Below, piece by piece: positions 48,690-60,764 of a stretch of DNA of 64,000 bases. The stretch lies in the NCBI RefSeq assembly GCF_016808335.1, contig NC_053137.1, positions 124,001 through 188,000 on the forward strand, written 5' to 3'. Source of the stretch: Panicum virgatum. Its lineage: Eukaryota > Streptophyta > Magnoliopsida > Poales > Poaceae. Position 1 is the first letter of the stretch. The number at the start of each line of letters is the position of its first letter. Position numbers and translations under genes: made by a program. The notes under the pieces are model-generated. The model was not told the origin of the DNA. It saw only the letters and a program-made list of their open reading frames with translations, and made no database searches.

Positions 48690-51600
48690 TTAAGAAGAGC
48701 CTTCGTCAAAAATCCCTTGGCGACGATACATGAATTCATGCGGAGCAACCATGTCTTCAACAGGCTCCGGCTTCGGCTCCAGAAGGCCCATGGGCGCTTT
48801 ATAAGGCCTATCGGTGTCTAAAAGATGTTTTATTTCACGGCGAAGCCGGCGCTCAGACAGAACTTTTGTGTGTTCTTCGGAACTGCACTGGAATTCCGCG
48901 AAGAAACATTTTGTATCGGCGTTCCGATAGTCATATACGTGTTCTCGGTCAGACCAAAACTCATCAAATGAAAGCCAGGGGCGACGGGCACGGCACTTCT
49001 CCCAAGTTAAACCAGAAACATAAAAATTCCCGCGATTCAAGCGCCAAGGAATAATACCTTCGATGATCCGCGCAGGGGCCAACGCAGGGTCCTGCGCAGA
49101 CATCGAAGGCGTTAGATATAGTGATACTTCTGTTTTCAGTACTACACTACTACAAAAATCACTCGGCCTTCAGTCATCACACCTCGCCGATCTTCGGCGC
49201 ATCATCCGCTTGCCCCCCGCCATCTTCGCCCTCGCCATGGCCAGGGGCTCCGTCTTCACCGCCACCGGGAGCGCCGCTGCGCAAGTTGCCGGCTTCAGCC
49301 TCGCTAAGGAAGCCTCGAGTGAAGATTTCTGCCTTCTCTTGAATCTAAGAGAAATCAAGCATGTCGATAAGCGAAGACGGTAACAAAAAGTGAACCTTGA
49401 GAAACGCGAAGTGGTACCTGATCTTTCATGCGCTCCAGCTCAACATCGACAAGTAGCTGCCCCTTTTCATGGAAGTACTTCGCGAAGTTCTTGGCGATAT
49501 TCTTCGGCAGGGCAGAAAGGGCTTCGGGGCGCAAGGAGTCCAGCGAAGGCCATTCAAAACATGAGTCCTGAAGAAGTCGTAGCTGAGCCTTTACGATGCC
49601 CGTCGAAGAGGCACTGCTCTCCGCTGGAAGCAAACGACAGACGACAGCACTAAGAGTACGTGCCGCAACCGTAGCGGACAGCTCGCATTTGAAGTCCGTG
49701 CCAGATCTGGAAATCGCCAAGGAGGCACGGATCCAGCGGAAGAGCTCCGCCACTTCGACGTTCTCCTCTTGCGATATCTCTGGAGGGTCAATAGCGAACT
49801 TCGCGAGCAGGCCGTGAATGTCAGTTTGCACCAAATCTGCGAAGGAGCTGATAGCGGTGCGCCATCGCTGAACAACATCTTTCCCACGGGCACGTTGAGC
49901 TTCGGCAACCCTCCAGGCCTCTTCGGCTTCAGCTTTAGCTTTTTCAGCATTTTCCCTGGCCTTCTCCGCAGCAAGTGCGTCCCGGCGAGCAGCCTTGGCT
50001 GCCTCGGCATGGTTCTTCGCCTCAGCACGTGCAGCAACGAGTGCCTCCTCGAGAGCAGTTTTTTCCTTTTCCAGGGCTACCACACGCTCCTCCATTCTCG
50101 CCAACTGCGAAGTTCGTTCATTGTCAATCCTGAGTTGACGGGAGGCGCAGCGCGAAGCGACGAAGGCCTTTAAGGAGAGGTCTTCGACGTCTTGAAGAAT
50201 TTGGCTCACTCCGGTGGACATCAGGTGCTTCTCCATAAGGGGAAAGCCGAAGGAGGAGCCGGCTTTGGCAAGGAATCTCCTCTCCCGATCGCTGCTCGAA
50301 AACCGAAGACTACCGACGATGTTGTCCCCGATCAGCTTCACCTCCGGCATCCCGAGAGCGGCAGCCACCTCAACAGGGTCGGAGGTGCTTACGTGGTAGC
50401 CGCTGCTCTCTGTCGAGGTGAACGTCGTGGGCCTTCAGCTGGAAGACCCGATGGCAGGAACACGGCCGCCCTCGCCGACAGAGACGGTCGGGGCCGTCTT
50501 GGGGGCAGTGGCATGTCCCTGAGGACCATGACCGGACCCCTCCTCGTCCTCGTCGCTTGACGACGATGACGAATCCAAAGACGTCGATGACGAATTCAGA
50601 GACGAAGGGGCTGCGGCTAAATTTTAGAATGGGGCTCTGTGGTCGCCAGGACAGATTGGATCTCCTAGACGAGTTCGTCATCGCTGTCTGGCTCCATGGC
50701 GCTGTACTCTAAAGCCAGTGAGGGCTTCGGCGGTGGAGCGACGGCCGCGATAGGACGAGCGGCAATGGGAGGCGAAGAAGCGGTGACGGGATTTCCGTTT
50801 CCCCCGTTGTCTTCGGACTCCCTAGCGCTGCGAAGGGGTGAGGAAGTCAGGAACTCTAGAAGCTTCGAGCGTTTCGATCCGCCAGGGCTAGAGCCCCCTT
50901 TTTCCGTTTTTTCTTCTCAAGTGTGGCAGTGACGCCACCGGTGCCTCCAACTTTTCCCCCTGCTTTCTGAACAGCAAGAAGAGTTTCGGCAGCACGCTGA
51001 GGGGCTTCGATGCCGAAGAAGGAAAACACCCGATTGCCTCGCGCGCCGGCAAGTTTGGACAGAAGCAAGTCATATTCATTGCCGGACACTGATCCAAGCA
51101 TCTCGTCAGCACGGGTCTCCACCTCCGCTACATCTATTTCTGAAAACGAAGACAAAAGTTCTTATTGTCCTCGCAAAAAAAACTTACGTTCTTTTCGAAG
51201 TCCGAAGACTTCGCTAAAGTTGGGCATCGGAAGCCCATAAACTTCCCTCTCCGAAGGAGCCCAGGAGGAAATGGTCCAGCCCTTTGTGAGGGGGAAGCAC
51301 CCGCATGCGACGAACTCTTCTGTTATGTCACGCATGCTGAGCACTTTCGACACCTCACGAAGGACGGTCATGAAGGCTTCATTCGCAGGGATGCGAGCCA
51401 CATCCACCTTCGGGGTGTCGCCCAAATTTCCAAGCTTCTGAACAACCAAAGGGTGGCGCTTCGTCTCCGGGTCGAGGGGAACCTTGTGGTAAAACCAGAA
51501 CGAAGACCAGTCCCCCGGCCACTTATTCTTCGACGCCCCGACGGGGCTGGGAGCAGTATGTTGAAAGGCAAAGGTGTAGCACCCGTACTGGGGCTCCATC

Positions 51601-54600
51601 TCCGTTAAGATACCGTCAGAGCCACGAACGGAGATGCTCTTCGGCTGGTAGTGCACCCGCATCACCCGAGCGAAGTTCTCCGGGGTCGGGGCGAGGTGGC
51701 AGGTCTTCGACAACCACATGAAAAGATTGACGCGGGCGAAAGAGTTCGGTGTCATGTGGTGTAGGAAAACGCCGTACCGGGCGAAGATGTCGATGACAGC
51801 GGGATCGAGGGGGAAGCGAAGCCCAGCGGGAAAGAAGTCCCTGAAGACGACCACTTCTGTAACACCCTGGGTGTCTGCACAGTAATTAAAAAGGTGTCTG
51901 CACAGTAATTGTGTATGTTTGCTATGCATCATGTGCTTGAATTGCTTAAAAAGGATCTTTTTGTAATTATAAAAGGCTATATGTGTAATTATGATTTTAT
52001 GCAAGGTCCTTTCTTTTGTTATTTCTGATTATAGCTTTTGTGGAGGGTGTTTTTGCAAAATTTCAGTGCATTTATTGCATGGCAGCAAATTTTGCTTTTA
52101 AGTCTATGTTTGAAGTGAATTTGCTTTGAAAAAGACAAAATTCCTAGAATTCAAAATCCCTTCAATGTTTTTAATTTTAGATCTTGAATCTTTGATCAAA
52201 TGAATTTTTGCACAACATCAAAGTTGTAGATCTTTGATCAGAGTTGTACAACTCATTTGAGCCCTATTTTAAAAGTTATCGCTGGTTTACAGAGTGGTCC
52301 CTGGAATTTTTGGAAATTTCAAAACGACCCTTATCCCCATCTCCCACCTCCCTGCTCTATTCTCGCCGCCGCCCACCGACAGCGCCGCCCGCCGGCGCCG
52401 AGGAGGGCTTTCTCGGCCATTACTCCGCTTCGCGCTGGCACCCATGCATCGCTCTGCTCCTCCTCCCCCTCCTGTTGCCTCGCGCTGGAGCTCCCCGGCC
52501 GTGCCACGCGCGCCGCCAAGTCCAGAAGCACCCGCACCGCCGCCACCTCGCCGTCGCGGTGGAGAGCCCGCTGCAGAAGCCGCCGCACCCTTCTAGCGAG
52601 CGCCCGAGCACTACAAGAGCCCCAGAAATCCATTCCTCTCTCTCTTTTGCTTTCCCCTCACGCCCACGCCTCGGAACACCGCCGCCGCACCACCCCGAAC
52701 CCCGGCGAGCTCACCCCGCCGCGGAGCCGCCACCACAGACCCGCTCCCCCCAATAGCCCCCACCATTAGCCGCGCCTCGCCCTTGCGCAACTCCCAGACC
52801 GCTTCCCCTCGCCCAACCCTCACCGGAGCACCCTCGCCGTCGATTGCCTCTGCCGCCGAGCCGCCCTGCTCCGTCGAGCCGCTGCCTCCGAGCCCCTCCC
52901 CGCAACCCTAGACCACCCAGAGGTGCGCCTTGAACCCGTGAAGCTCACGCACCCCTCCACCCTCGCCGCCGGTGAGCCCCTCGCCGGGAAACCGCCGGTC
53001 AAACCCGCGCTCCCCCTCTGACCCGGCCCAGGGACCTCGGCTTTAGAATTCCAGAAACTTCGGGGGGTTTTGTGAATAGACAGTGACTCATAGGAATAGT
53101 GCCAGCAGGGACTTGTTTGTAATAGTTTATTGTGATCTTTGAAATTCAATATCAATTCGTGGAAAATTCGTAAAATAGTAAATCTGGATGTTTTGGAATC
53201 CTCTTGAAGAGCTCTATGCATTAGAACCATAATATGTTAGGCTTTAGTTACAAGTTTTTGCTGTAGAATTTGATTTGTGTTACTAGTGCATAAATATTGG
53301 TTGTTTTTATCTTTTTCTTAAATACTGTATAAAGCCATGTCTTGCAGTGAAACTTTTATGGTAGTTTACTTATGTGACACTAGCTTTGCTATAAAAATTT
53401 CATGATCAATTCTCTTGTGTAGCTATTTCTTTGATTTAATCCTTGTTTGGTAGACTTTAATTATGGTAAATAGTTTCTATTCATATTAAATCGTGAAAAT
53501 ATTTCTGCATGTTCTTTTTGAGTAACTTAGCTTGTCCAGGAAGTTTGAGTATCAGTGCATGACTAGAACAGGAGCTAAAAATGAATCTTGTTAATCTACT
53601 TTCTGTTTTGTTTATTTTCTCAGAGTTAATTCTGTATAGATAAAATCATGAAAAATTCACAGTTGCTAGATCATTTCTGTGTCAACCTTCTGTTAAATTT
53701 TGAGCTTCTGAATTGCTCTAGTTTGACCTGTATAATTCAAGCTTGTACTAGGTGTTGTCGGAATGAATGAATTGTTGTGATTAAATGGCTACATGTCTTG
53801 GTATGATTTTTACAGGGTAGCTTAATCTGTTCACGTTCTGCTTAGGGTAATTTTTGCTAAATTTATTACTGTTTGTGCTTTGAGTTATTTATTTATTAGC
53901 AAACATGGAATTAATTGCTATAGAAATCAACCACCACTCATTTTATGAAGCTAGTCAACTTCTTTTGTGCTGTCGATCATGATGCCTTGTGTAGTTAAAT
54001 TTGGTATTTAACTACTCTATAAATGATTGCCCATGTGTGTATTTATAATGTTGTTCTTGCATTACATATAGACACGACTGCCTTATCGGACGGGACGTAC
54101 GAGCTGATCCCGGAGTCTGACGGAGGTGATATTGAAACTCAAGTAAACACTGCTGAACTAACTGAAGCCCCGGACCAAAGTTCGGAAGAGCCTAGGGCTG
54201 AAATAGTTAGCAACTATCGAGAAGGCAAGCCCCGGACATAACCTATATTTCAAATTATTATCACTTACTGTTATTTACTTGTGCATTTACAGTTCTTAGG
54301 ATTTAAATTGAAACCCTAGATGCATGATCCTAGGAACCTATGTACTGAACACTAGACCTAAGTTCGACTACTTGCTAAGCTTATAGGACCGGTAAAAGTC
54401 GAGTGATTGCCTGTCACTCGCAAGCTTTATAGGCATTGCTTGTTTACTTCTGTTATCAATATAAGGACGATGGACGGGGTTGTGATCGATATCATAACTT
54501 CATGTGAGACCCCGTCTGTGTTAATGAACTTGCTAAGGTCGTGGTGTGTGGTAGCGATGGTTAAGTCTTTGAAAGTACTAGCCACATGCCGTCAATATGG

Positions 54601-55831
54601 TACGCGGCAAGCCTAGTAGCCGATTGGACCGGGGAGTGGATATACCTGACACTCTCTCTTAGGGATAGGTTTTATTTTTATGTTGCGCAACACTGCGACT
54701 TCAAGGGACAAGGGTGGACCTTGGAGCCTTGTAGTCGGGGAGAGTGTTCCTATCCACAAGCCGAAAAGAAAGGTCAACGGTTGTTTGGGAATGACCCGAC
54801 GGTGTTCCAGACGTGTGTGCTAGGTTTATCCTTGCAAGGTTGAATTTCGATTCAGAATCGTCCGCCTCTCACGATGAAATGAGACTGCTTGATCCATTTG
54901 CCACACAGAGTAATAAGAGCAACAATATTATTTATCAATCTTGATGTTTACTTAGTTTTCTACCATGATTGAATAGTAGTTGCTTACATAGAATGGTTAA
55001 TCAACTAGAATCTTGAAAGCTGAAACTTAAAAGTAAGGACATACTCTTTATTGCTTTTCAGCAAAAGGAAAACCAGAGCCTCACAAAACCTTGCATAGTC
55101 TAGCTAAAGTGGGCTATTTATACCCGTTGGCGGTTAAGTCTTGCTGAGTATTAGAATACTCAGCCTTGCTGTTGAACTTTCTTTCAGGCATGAGTTTTGA
55201 GGATCAGATCGCTAGCTTGACCTACCCTTGCTCGTTGCCTCCTGGCTGGTCCGTAGAGTGAGAGACGTCTGCGACCGGCAATGACTATGACGAGTGTTAC
55301 CATGCTTGGGCTAGCCTGGTGTCCTTTTGCGACGTGTTGTAGCCGTCGTGTTTTATCTTGCGCTGTTTTAAACTCTGAACTTATAGTTGTGGCTTGTATA
55401 ACTGTTTTACTACGTTTGGTCTAGTATTAATGCTTTTGAACCAGTTTGTAATAACTTTTATGCCTGTGATGTAAAAATTGTGGTTGTAATATCTCTGGAC
55501 TCGTCTTCGTGCGGGGTATGCTTGTTCGATCCGAGAACCGGTGGTTGTATCGGGACGTTACCCGACAGACCGAGGATTGTTCCGTTTTAAGTGCGTTTGA
55601 GCCGGTGTTGCCTTTATGGTGATGGCCCGCGCACTTGAGCCGGGATAATTTAGGCGGTTCTGCCACAACTTCGTCTTCTCTTGGCTTCGCGTAGGTGTCC
55701 GTCTCCGGTGGAACACGTCCAAGGCCAGGAGTCAGTACCCCTTGGTTCTCCATTTCTCCAAGCATCGCCAGAGTCATCTTCGTCAGACCGAAGAAGGTGG
55801 TAGGTGGGAACTTGCTCTTCTTCGGAGCCAT
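48690..55831 (-). pseudogene. Antisense accessory gene of the Tat element (gypsy-type transposon domain plus coiled coil)
   Basis: ATG at 55829-55831 opens MAPKKSKFPPTTFFGLTKM and runs to 55668, where the solo LTR interrupts codon DEV. The frame continues at 51857 (VVFRDFFPAGLRFPLDPAVIDIF ... LTPNSFARVNLFMWLS type block), matching the plant 'putative gypsy type transposon' domain (PF04195-like). A GT-AG interval at 51140-51187 contains a stop and may be a very short intron. Then comes the part around VETRADEMLGSVSGNEYDLLL, a frameshift near 50900, and a Lys/Glu/Ala-rich coiled coil (50110-49880). A predicted intron (49092-49417) precedes a last exon ending TAA at 48690. Extra antisense genes at this place are known from Tat-lineage elements such as maize Grande. 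Their function is unknown. This copy is dead. Confidence 0.75.
51858..55667. mobile_element. Solo LTR (3810 bp) of a long-LTR gypsy element, target duplication ACTTC
   Basis: It begins TGTAACACCC and ends GGTTCTGCCACA. ACTTC flanks it at 51853-51857 and 55668-55672. No internal repeat, primer site or pol sequence is present, so it is best read as a solo LTR left by recombination between LTRs. Features inside include a direct repeat at the start (GGTGTCTGCACAGTAATT twice), a very GC- and C-rich block at 52340-53040, long AT-rich stretches and a short open frame (54023-54241) of the kind often seen in such LTRs. Length and TGTAACACCC start suggest a Tekay/Del-type chromovirus, but this is an inference. 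Confidence 0.88.
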
Positions 55832-55975
55832 CGCAGGACCAAGCGAGTTCGCTGTGGCACAAACGATGGGAGAGGAGCTAAAACTGAGACGAGGAGGCAC
55901 AAAAGCAGAGTGAAGCAAGAGAGTTCGGCGCCGGAAAGCAAAGAAAGCGTACCATCCCCCGCCCGAGCACCCCTA

Positions 55976-55983
55976 CTTATATA
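55976..55983 (-). promoter_or_regulatory. TATA box candidate of the antisense accessory gene
   Basis: The minus strand reads CCTATATAAGTAG, 145 bp before the accessory ATG and outside the LTR. It is placed to give a leader of about 110 bases. Confidence 0.55.
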
Positions 55984-56290
55984 GGAGGGGGGGACGTGAA
56001 AAATCTGTTTTACCCCTCCAGAATTTTCGCGGAGGGATCGCGCGGGGAAGGGCAATGTCGGAATTTCGCATCGGAAGCCTCGTGCGACGCGTCAAAGAAA
56101 AAAAGTCAAATTAATTTTGATTAACTCTTTAATGCATTTACTAATACGCCTCGATGTCTGGTCCGTTGCTTAGCAGGTGAACTGAAAAGACTCAGGCCTC
56201 GACGGACCGCGAAGCGATCCGTCGAGGCCCGAAGGTTGGTGCTTCGGGAGAAGAAGTCGAAGTCATCGCCCCTCCAAGGATGGGCAACGA

Positions 56291-56304
56291 CTCTGAGGGG
56301 CTAC
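56291..56304 (+). other. Polypurine tract region of the Tat element
   Basis: CTCTGAGGGGCTAC directly precedes the 3' LTR start TGTTGG, in the position of the plus-strand primer. Confidence 0.6.
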
Positions 56305-57011
56305 TGTTGGGGGCGCCACCTTCGGCCATCAACCGAAGGCCCGCGCGCAATTTGAATGCAACGACAAGGTCTCCTCCCGGCTCGGCAAGCCGAGCAGTCA
56401 AAGGGCTTCAAGCTTCGGGCGAAGACCGAGGCGCCTACGGCGAAAACCGATTCGCCACAGGCGAAGACGAAGAGAAGCGAAGAGTGACGAAGACCGAGGC
56501 GCCTACAGCGAAGACCGGTTCGCCGCAGACGAAGACGAAGAGAAGCGAAGAGTGACGAAGACCGAGGCGCCTACGGCGAAGACCGGTTCGCCACAGGCGA
56601 AGACGAAGAGAAGCGAAGAGAGGTGAAGACCAGGGCGCCGACTGCGAAGTCGAAGACCAGAAGGGAAGGCGTCGGAGAGTAAGCGCTTCGAAAGCCGCGA
56701 AGGGAATCTTGTAATGGGCCAAATGGGCAGAAGAGGCTCGGATGTAATTTACCAAATGATGTAAAAATACATTTGTACCCCGGAAATATAGTTGTTAGGG
56801 GGCATTACGGTGTAATAACAGAGGATGGTAGGTGAACCGTCACCTATAAATACCCGACCCCTGTACATTGATGGGACACATTGAATACAGAGAGAGAATC
56901 CAATTTACTGTGCGAAGCCTCGTTTCTGGCTTAGAGTTGTTCACTTCGACTGGTGCGCTCTTTCTTCACTGTTGTAGTGTTCGTCCGTTCCGGAAGCACT
57001 CTCCACCAACA
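56305..57011 (+). repeat. 3' LTR of the Tat element (707 bp)
   Basis: Homologous to 40701-41459, with deletions relative to it (around GTAATGGGCC and CCGGAAATATAG). The TATA candidate is at 56842-56853. It ends CCAACA and is followed by TCCTC. Confidence 0.93.
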
Positions 57012-57552
57012 TCCTCTGATTCGCATCCTCCGCCAGCCTCCCTCCTTGCCCGACGCCTCGCCCCGCCCGATTTCCCGCCGCCGCCCGACCACGCCATGGC
57101 CACAGGCTCCCACCGCCACCAGCCTCCTTCCCCGCCAGGTCCGCCACGCCTCGACATGGTCACAGACTCCCACCGCCACCAGCCTCCCGCCCCGCCAGCG
57201 CCGCCACGCCTCGAGGCCACGGACTCCTGCCACCGTTGCCACCGCGTCCACCCAATCTCCCACCGCCACCACACACCTCCCTTCAGCGGTCCGGCCGCCC
57301 TCCTCCCCGCTAGGAAGGGCGAGGAACATCGCGGCCGCGTGCCTGCGCACACTCCGCGCCCGGGAGCAGAGCTGGGAAGGGCGAGGAGGAACCATGCGGA
57401 GCCATGTTCCCGTGGCTCCACCTCCCAAGTGGAAGTCAAAAACAGCTTCACGTGTTGCTCCTAGGATGGAGCTGCTGTGTGCCCACCTGTTTGGCAGGAT
57501 TCCGTCGGAAGCCGGTGTTGGAGCCGATTTTGGAGCCCCACCAAACAGAGCC

Positions 57553-58056
57553 TAAATTACACTCCTATGCTTTGCAAAGCCAACAGTACACGGTTCGCTT
57601 AAGATTTAACACTGATAATAATCGTTACAGAGGTAGGGTAGTAGTAAGCATCACTAGCACCAGCAGATCATTTGGCCATTGTCTGCAGCAACAGGCAACC
57701 ATCAAGAATGAAAACATGTAATTCAGATAATGGCAACCATCAAGAATGAACATGTAATTCAGATATTAGCATGATGCTACTGCTAGATAAGCCATGTCAT
57801 GTCATGTCAAGCCCCGTGTAGCACTACCAAGCAAACAACACCTTGGAGAGTCAACCACAAAAAGGAGTCTCCAGTTTTCATTAGTGCCATTCAACACCAA
57901 AACTCTCTTCTCATATGATATGATGACCATGCATCATCACCAGTGCTTCCACGCTTCCATAAACACAACAGCAAGCAAAAGCATTCAACTCAACTGGATG
58001 TAGGTTTTCAGCTTTTCCAGCTCATCCATACTTTCTTATAAAATCATAAAATCTCT
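57553..58056. other. 3' flank of the TOM1-like gene, no gene recognised
   Basis: AT-rich sequence between the Tourist-like transposon end and the TOM1-like stop codon. It probably holds that gene's 3' UTR. It contains a short direct repeat (GGCAACCATCAAGAATGAA twice, 57694-57750). Confidence 0.55.
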
Positions 58057-60509
58057 CTAGTTAATGGGGTGGTATTGTGCCGATACCCGCTTGGGGGGGA
58101 GCTTCCGTAGGACGAAGAGGACTAGCGCAGATGGCAATATCTCCGTCAACTGCACAATCGTGGTACATTTATTAAGAAGAATACTAATGCCATGGATAAA
58201 TAGATGCTATAATAGCGAGGACAAGGCAGTGTTAGCGCTTTTACCGTGTAGTAGAACAAGTCTAGGATTGGATGGTCCAAAACCTCCAGAGATACGTCGG
58301 GATCAAATGCAGATGATGCCACCTACCACAGCACACATAAGGAGAAATTAAAAAGAAAAGTCCAATGTGTGCAATTTCTTTAGATGAGGAATGTTTCCAG
58401 ATCAAATTAAAGCACAAATTCATTCTTCTCATGAATGCAAAGGAACTAGTTGACTATGTTTGGTGGCATCATGTCCGTATTATACAAGTCAACATCACAT
58501 GTCCGATGTCCCACTTTCAGATCAACCAAAGAGCCAATCTTCATAATTGCACACTACCAATCAGTAAGTGAGAACAAAATACTCACCACGACACATCTTA
58601 TCAGGAAGCAGGTCACACAAATTGCTGTCACAGTCCCAACCTGAGACATTTTGGAAAATGCAATGGCGAGTGAAAATTATAGTGATATAAATGATAGACT
58701 AAATAACCCATGATACGTTATTATAAGACACTGGTGAGCAACTGAAATTGTACCTTTCAAAACCAAACAATTTTAAAGTATACACATAGATATCATAAAT
58801 TAATCAGTTGGTTGGTAGACCAATGGTGAATACAACACAAAATTCAACTAAAAGACATGACATGTTTCGGACACTGCAAAAGAATTAAATGTTCAATACA
58901 TGTGTGTTTGTACTGTTTGTTTAAACATGAGTATGTATGGTATTCCCAATTCATAGTGCTGACAAATAATGTGAGCCAAATGATAGACCCTAATAGCATT
59001 CTATTCTATGTCAGCAATTTGTTTATTGATCTCTGCAGTAGCCTTTCCATGGGCAGTTGAACATGAAAGATAGCTGTTAAAGGGTCACAATCACCTCATA
59101 AAGCTTCTTTTGCCGCCCCTTTGATTCAATAGGGAACCGTCTCAGCAAGAAGAATAACCTGAAGGGAAGCAGCAGGAAATTTTTTTACATAATAGAAATC
59201 TAAGGCTGCAAGTCAGTACAAGAGGAAAAGACACTGAAACATTGGGTCACCTTCCACCGTATACTGAAAAGCCAAGAAGGGCAATGAAGGAGACAGCTAC
59301 AATGAAGATTTTGCTGGCCAGCTCAACAGCCGCATTATCATTTATTCCGAGGTATATCCATATGCAAACCTGTCCAGATGTCCAAGCAGAGGTGCTGAGT
59401 CAAAGGTAGCTAGCCAAGAATATTTTGAAAAATTTTGGTGGAGTTGAAGTTACGAAGAAAAAAGAAGGCATAAAAGAAATTACATATTTGCATGGACAGG
59501 AAGTAAGAGATAAGAGGGAGAGGAAGAGACCTGAAGTACATATATGATGGTGTTAACGGCAATGTATGCGGGCCTTAGCTTGTCCGTTGGGAGACTCCTA
59601 GCCTGCAATTGGAGCAACATTAGTGCTGTGTTATTTGCGAAGGAAGGATCGAGAGGGGGTGAGGATTTGGGATGGAAGAGTTTAATAAGACAGGCAGGTA
59701 GGTACCTGATGGTATATTTCTGCCCAGAAGAGGACGAGTAAGGTGTATGTGGAGAAGAAGAGCAAGCCGGGGAGATCAAGTAACACGAGCTTATACACCT
59801 GTTGAGGGAGGGAGCAGAGACGAGTATGCAGAATGTTGATGTTTAGGTAGAACAAGAGCACAACAGGGCATTCATCTCGATATCATATACGTATTAAGTG
59901 AAGGCAAAAGAAAAAGGTAGTAAATTAAGTTGTTGCAGGGGAAGAAAGAAGGGGAATGGGCGGTTTCTTACTTTTGTGCGGAGGAGGAAGACATGGACGT
60001 GGAAGCCGAATACGAGAGCACGAACTGCAAGTGTTTGATTGGTGGGTAATAAATCAGTTGATGAGTTGAGGATGAATGAACAATTAAGGAAGGAAGGGTT
60101 AAGGGGAGATTAGAAGAGAAGCAAGCAGAGTATTGTACCCCCATTGACAAGGAAGTTCATGAGGTGGAAGATCTTCTGCGTGGTCCATCCGAGCTCGGGC
60201 ACCCGTCGCTGGATCCTGATGAGCTGAATCTGCAAGCGGAGCGGTGATAGTAGAGAGAAGATGAATATTATTGCAATCTGATGCCTCATGTAATGTAATA
60301 ACCCTACAATGCGATGTGCCCCCTTGAGCAGTTAGCAGTTAGCAGAGGAGAGATTGGATTGGGTTTGAGGTTTGGAGCAAGGTAGGGTAGGGGGCAGGCA
60401 GCAGCAGCAGCAATCGGCGAAGAGCGGCTCCCTCCCCTCAGATCAAGCACTAATTTCATTTGAGAAGGGCGTGCGGCGTGCCCGGGCCTTGCCTTCCCTT
60501 GCCCCCAAC

Positions 60510-60548
<39 letters not shown>

Positions 60549-60764
60549 AGTAAGTGAAGCAGTAGGAAGAGAAAAAAGGGGGCCGGCCGGGCGTACCAGT
60601 GCTACGGCGGAGACTAGGGCGTATGCGGCGGCGAGGGAGAAGAAGGCCCCGTCCTGCCACTGGCGCGACTCGTTGACGTCGACCCACCAGCCCCGGAGCG
60701 CGGAGGATGCATAGGAGGAGGAGTAGGCACCGGCGGCCGCCAAGGAGGAGGCCAGCTCCCTCAT
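58057..60764 (-). CDS. TOM1/TOM3/THH1-like seven-transmembrane protein, ten exons, intact
   Basis: The exons are 60764-60597, 60229-60139, 60024-59972, 59798-59706, 59602-59531, 59369-59251, 59158-59095, 58640-58587, 58322-58245 and 58149-58057. All have GT-AG borders and phases close perfectly, giving 294 residues, the usual length for the family. Recognisable blocks are [105 protein letters not shown] and [17 protein letters not shown]. It is a multi-pass membrane protein. In Arabidopsis, TOM1 and TOM3 sit in the vacuolar membrane, act with ARL8, and are host factors used by tobamoviruses; the normal cellular role is less clear. An AG microsatellite lies in intron 1. The retrotransposon nest begins about 500 bp past its stop codon. 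Confidence 0.95.
60512..60546. repeat. (AG)n microsatellite in TOM1-like intron 1
   Basis: About 17 AG units, 50 bp past the exon 1 donor. Confidence 0.93.

Larger units (their letters stand above)
40701..57011 (+). mobile_element. Ty3/gypsy Tat-lineage LTR retrotransposon, target duplication TCCTC, with a nested solo LTR
   Basis: LTRs (40701-41459, 56305-57011) begin TGTTGG and end CCAACA. TCCTC flanks the element at 40696-40700 and 57012-57016. The order is LTR, primer site, gag, pol, a tandem repeat, an antisense accessory gene, a purine tract (CTCTGAGGGGCTAC) and LTR. Pol has protease, reverse transcriptase, RNase H, a second RNase H and integrase in that order, which is diagnostic of the Tat lineage. 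The element is about 12.5 kb without the 3.8-kb insertion at 51858-55667. Gag, pol and the accessory gene all carry lesions, so this copy is not autonomous. Confidence 0.95.
40512..57552. mobile_element. Tourist-like (PIF/Harbinger) transposon, about 725 bp without its nested insertions
   Basis: The left end GGCTCTATTTGGCGAAGCTC and the right end ...GAGCCCCACCAAACAGAGCC are imperfect inverted repeats. TAA flanks both sides (40509-40511 and 57553-57555). The element proper is 40512-40700 plus 57017-57552. It was split by the gypsy element at 40701-57011. The right part (57017-57440) is a GC-rich, proline-coding-like stretch with an internal duplication of about 60 bp (near 57100-57220), possibly captured sequence. 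No transposase is present, so it is non-autonomous. Confidence 0.8.

Noticed and set aside
54023..54241. Small acidic open frame in the solo LTR as a gene
   Set aside because: It has no recognised domain and sits within an LTR. Such short frames are common in long gypsy LTRs.
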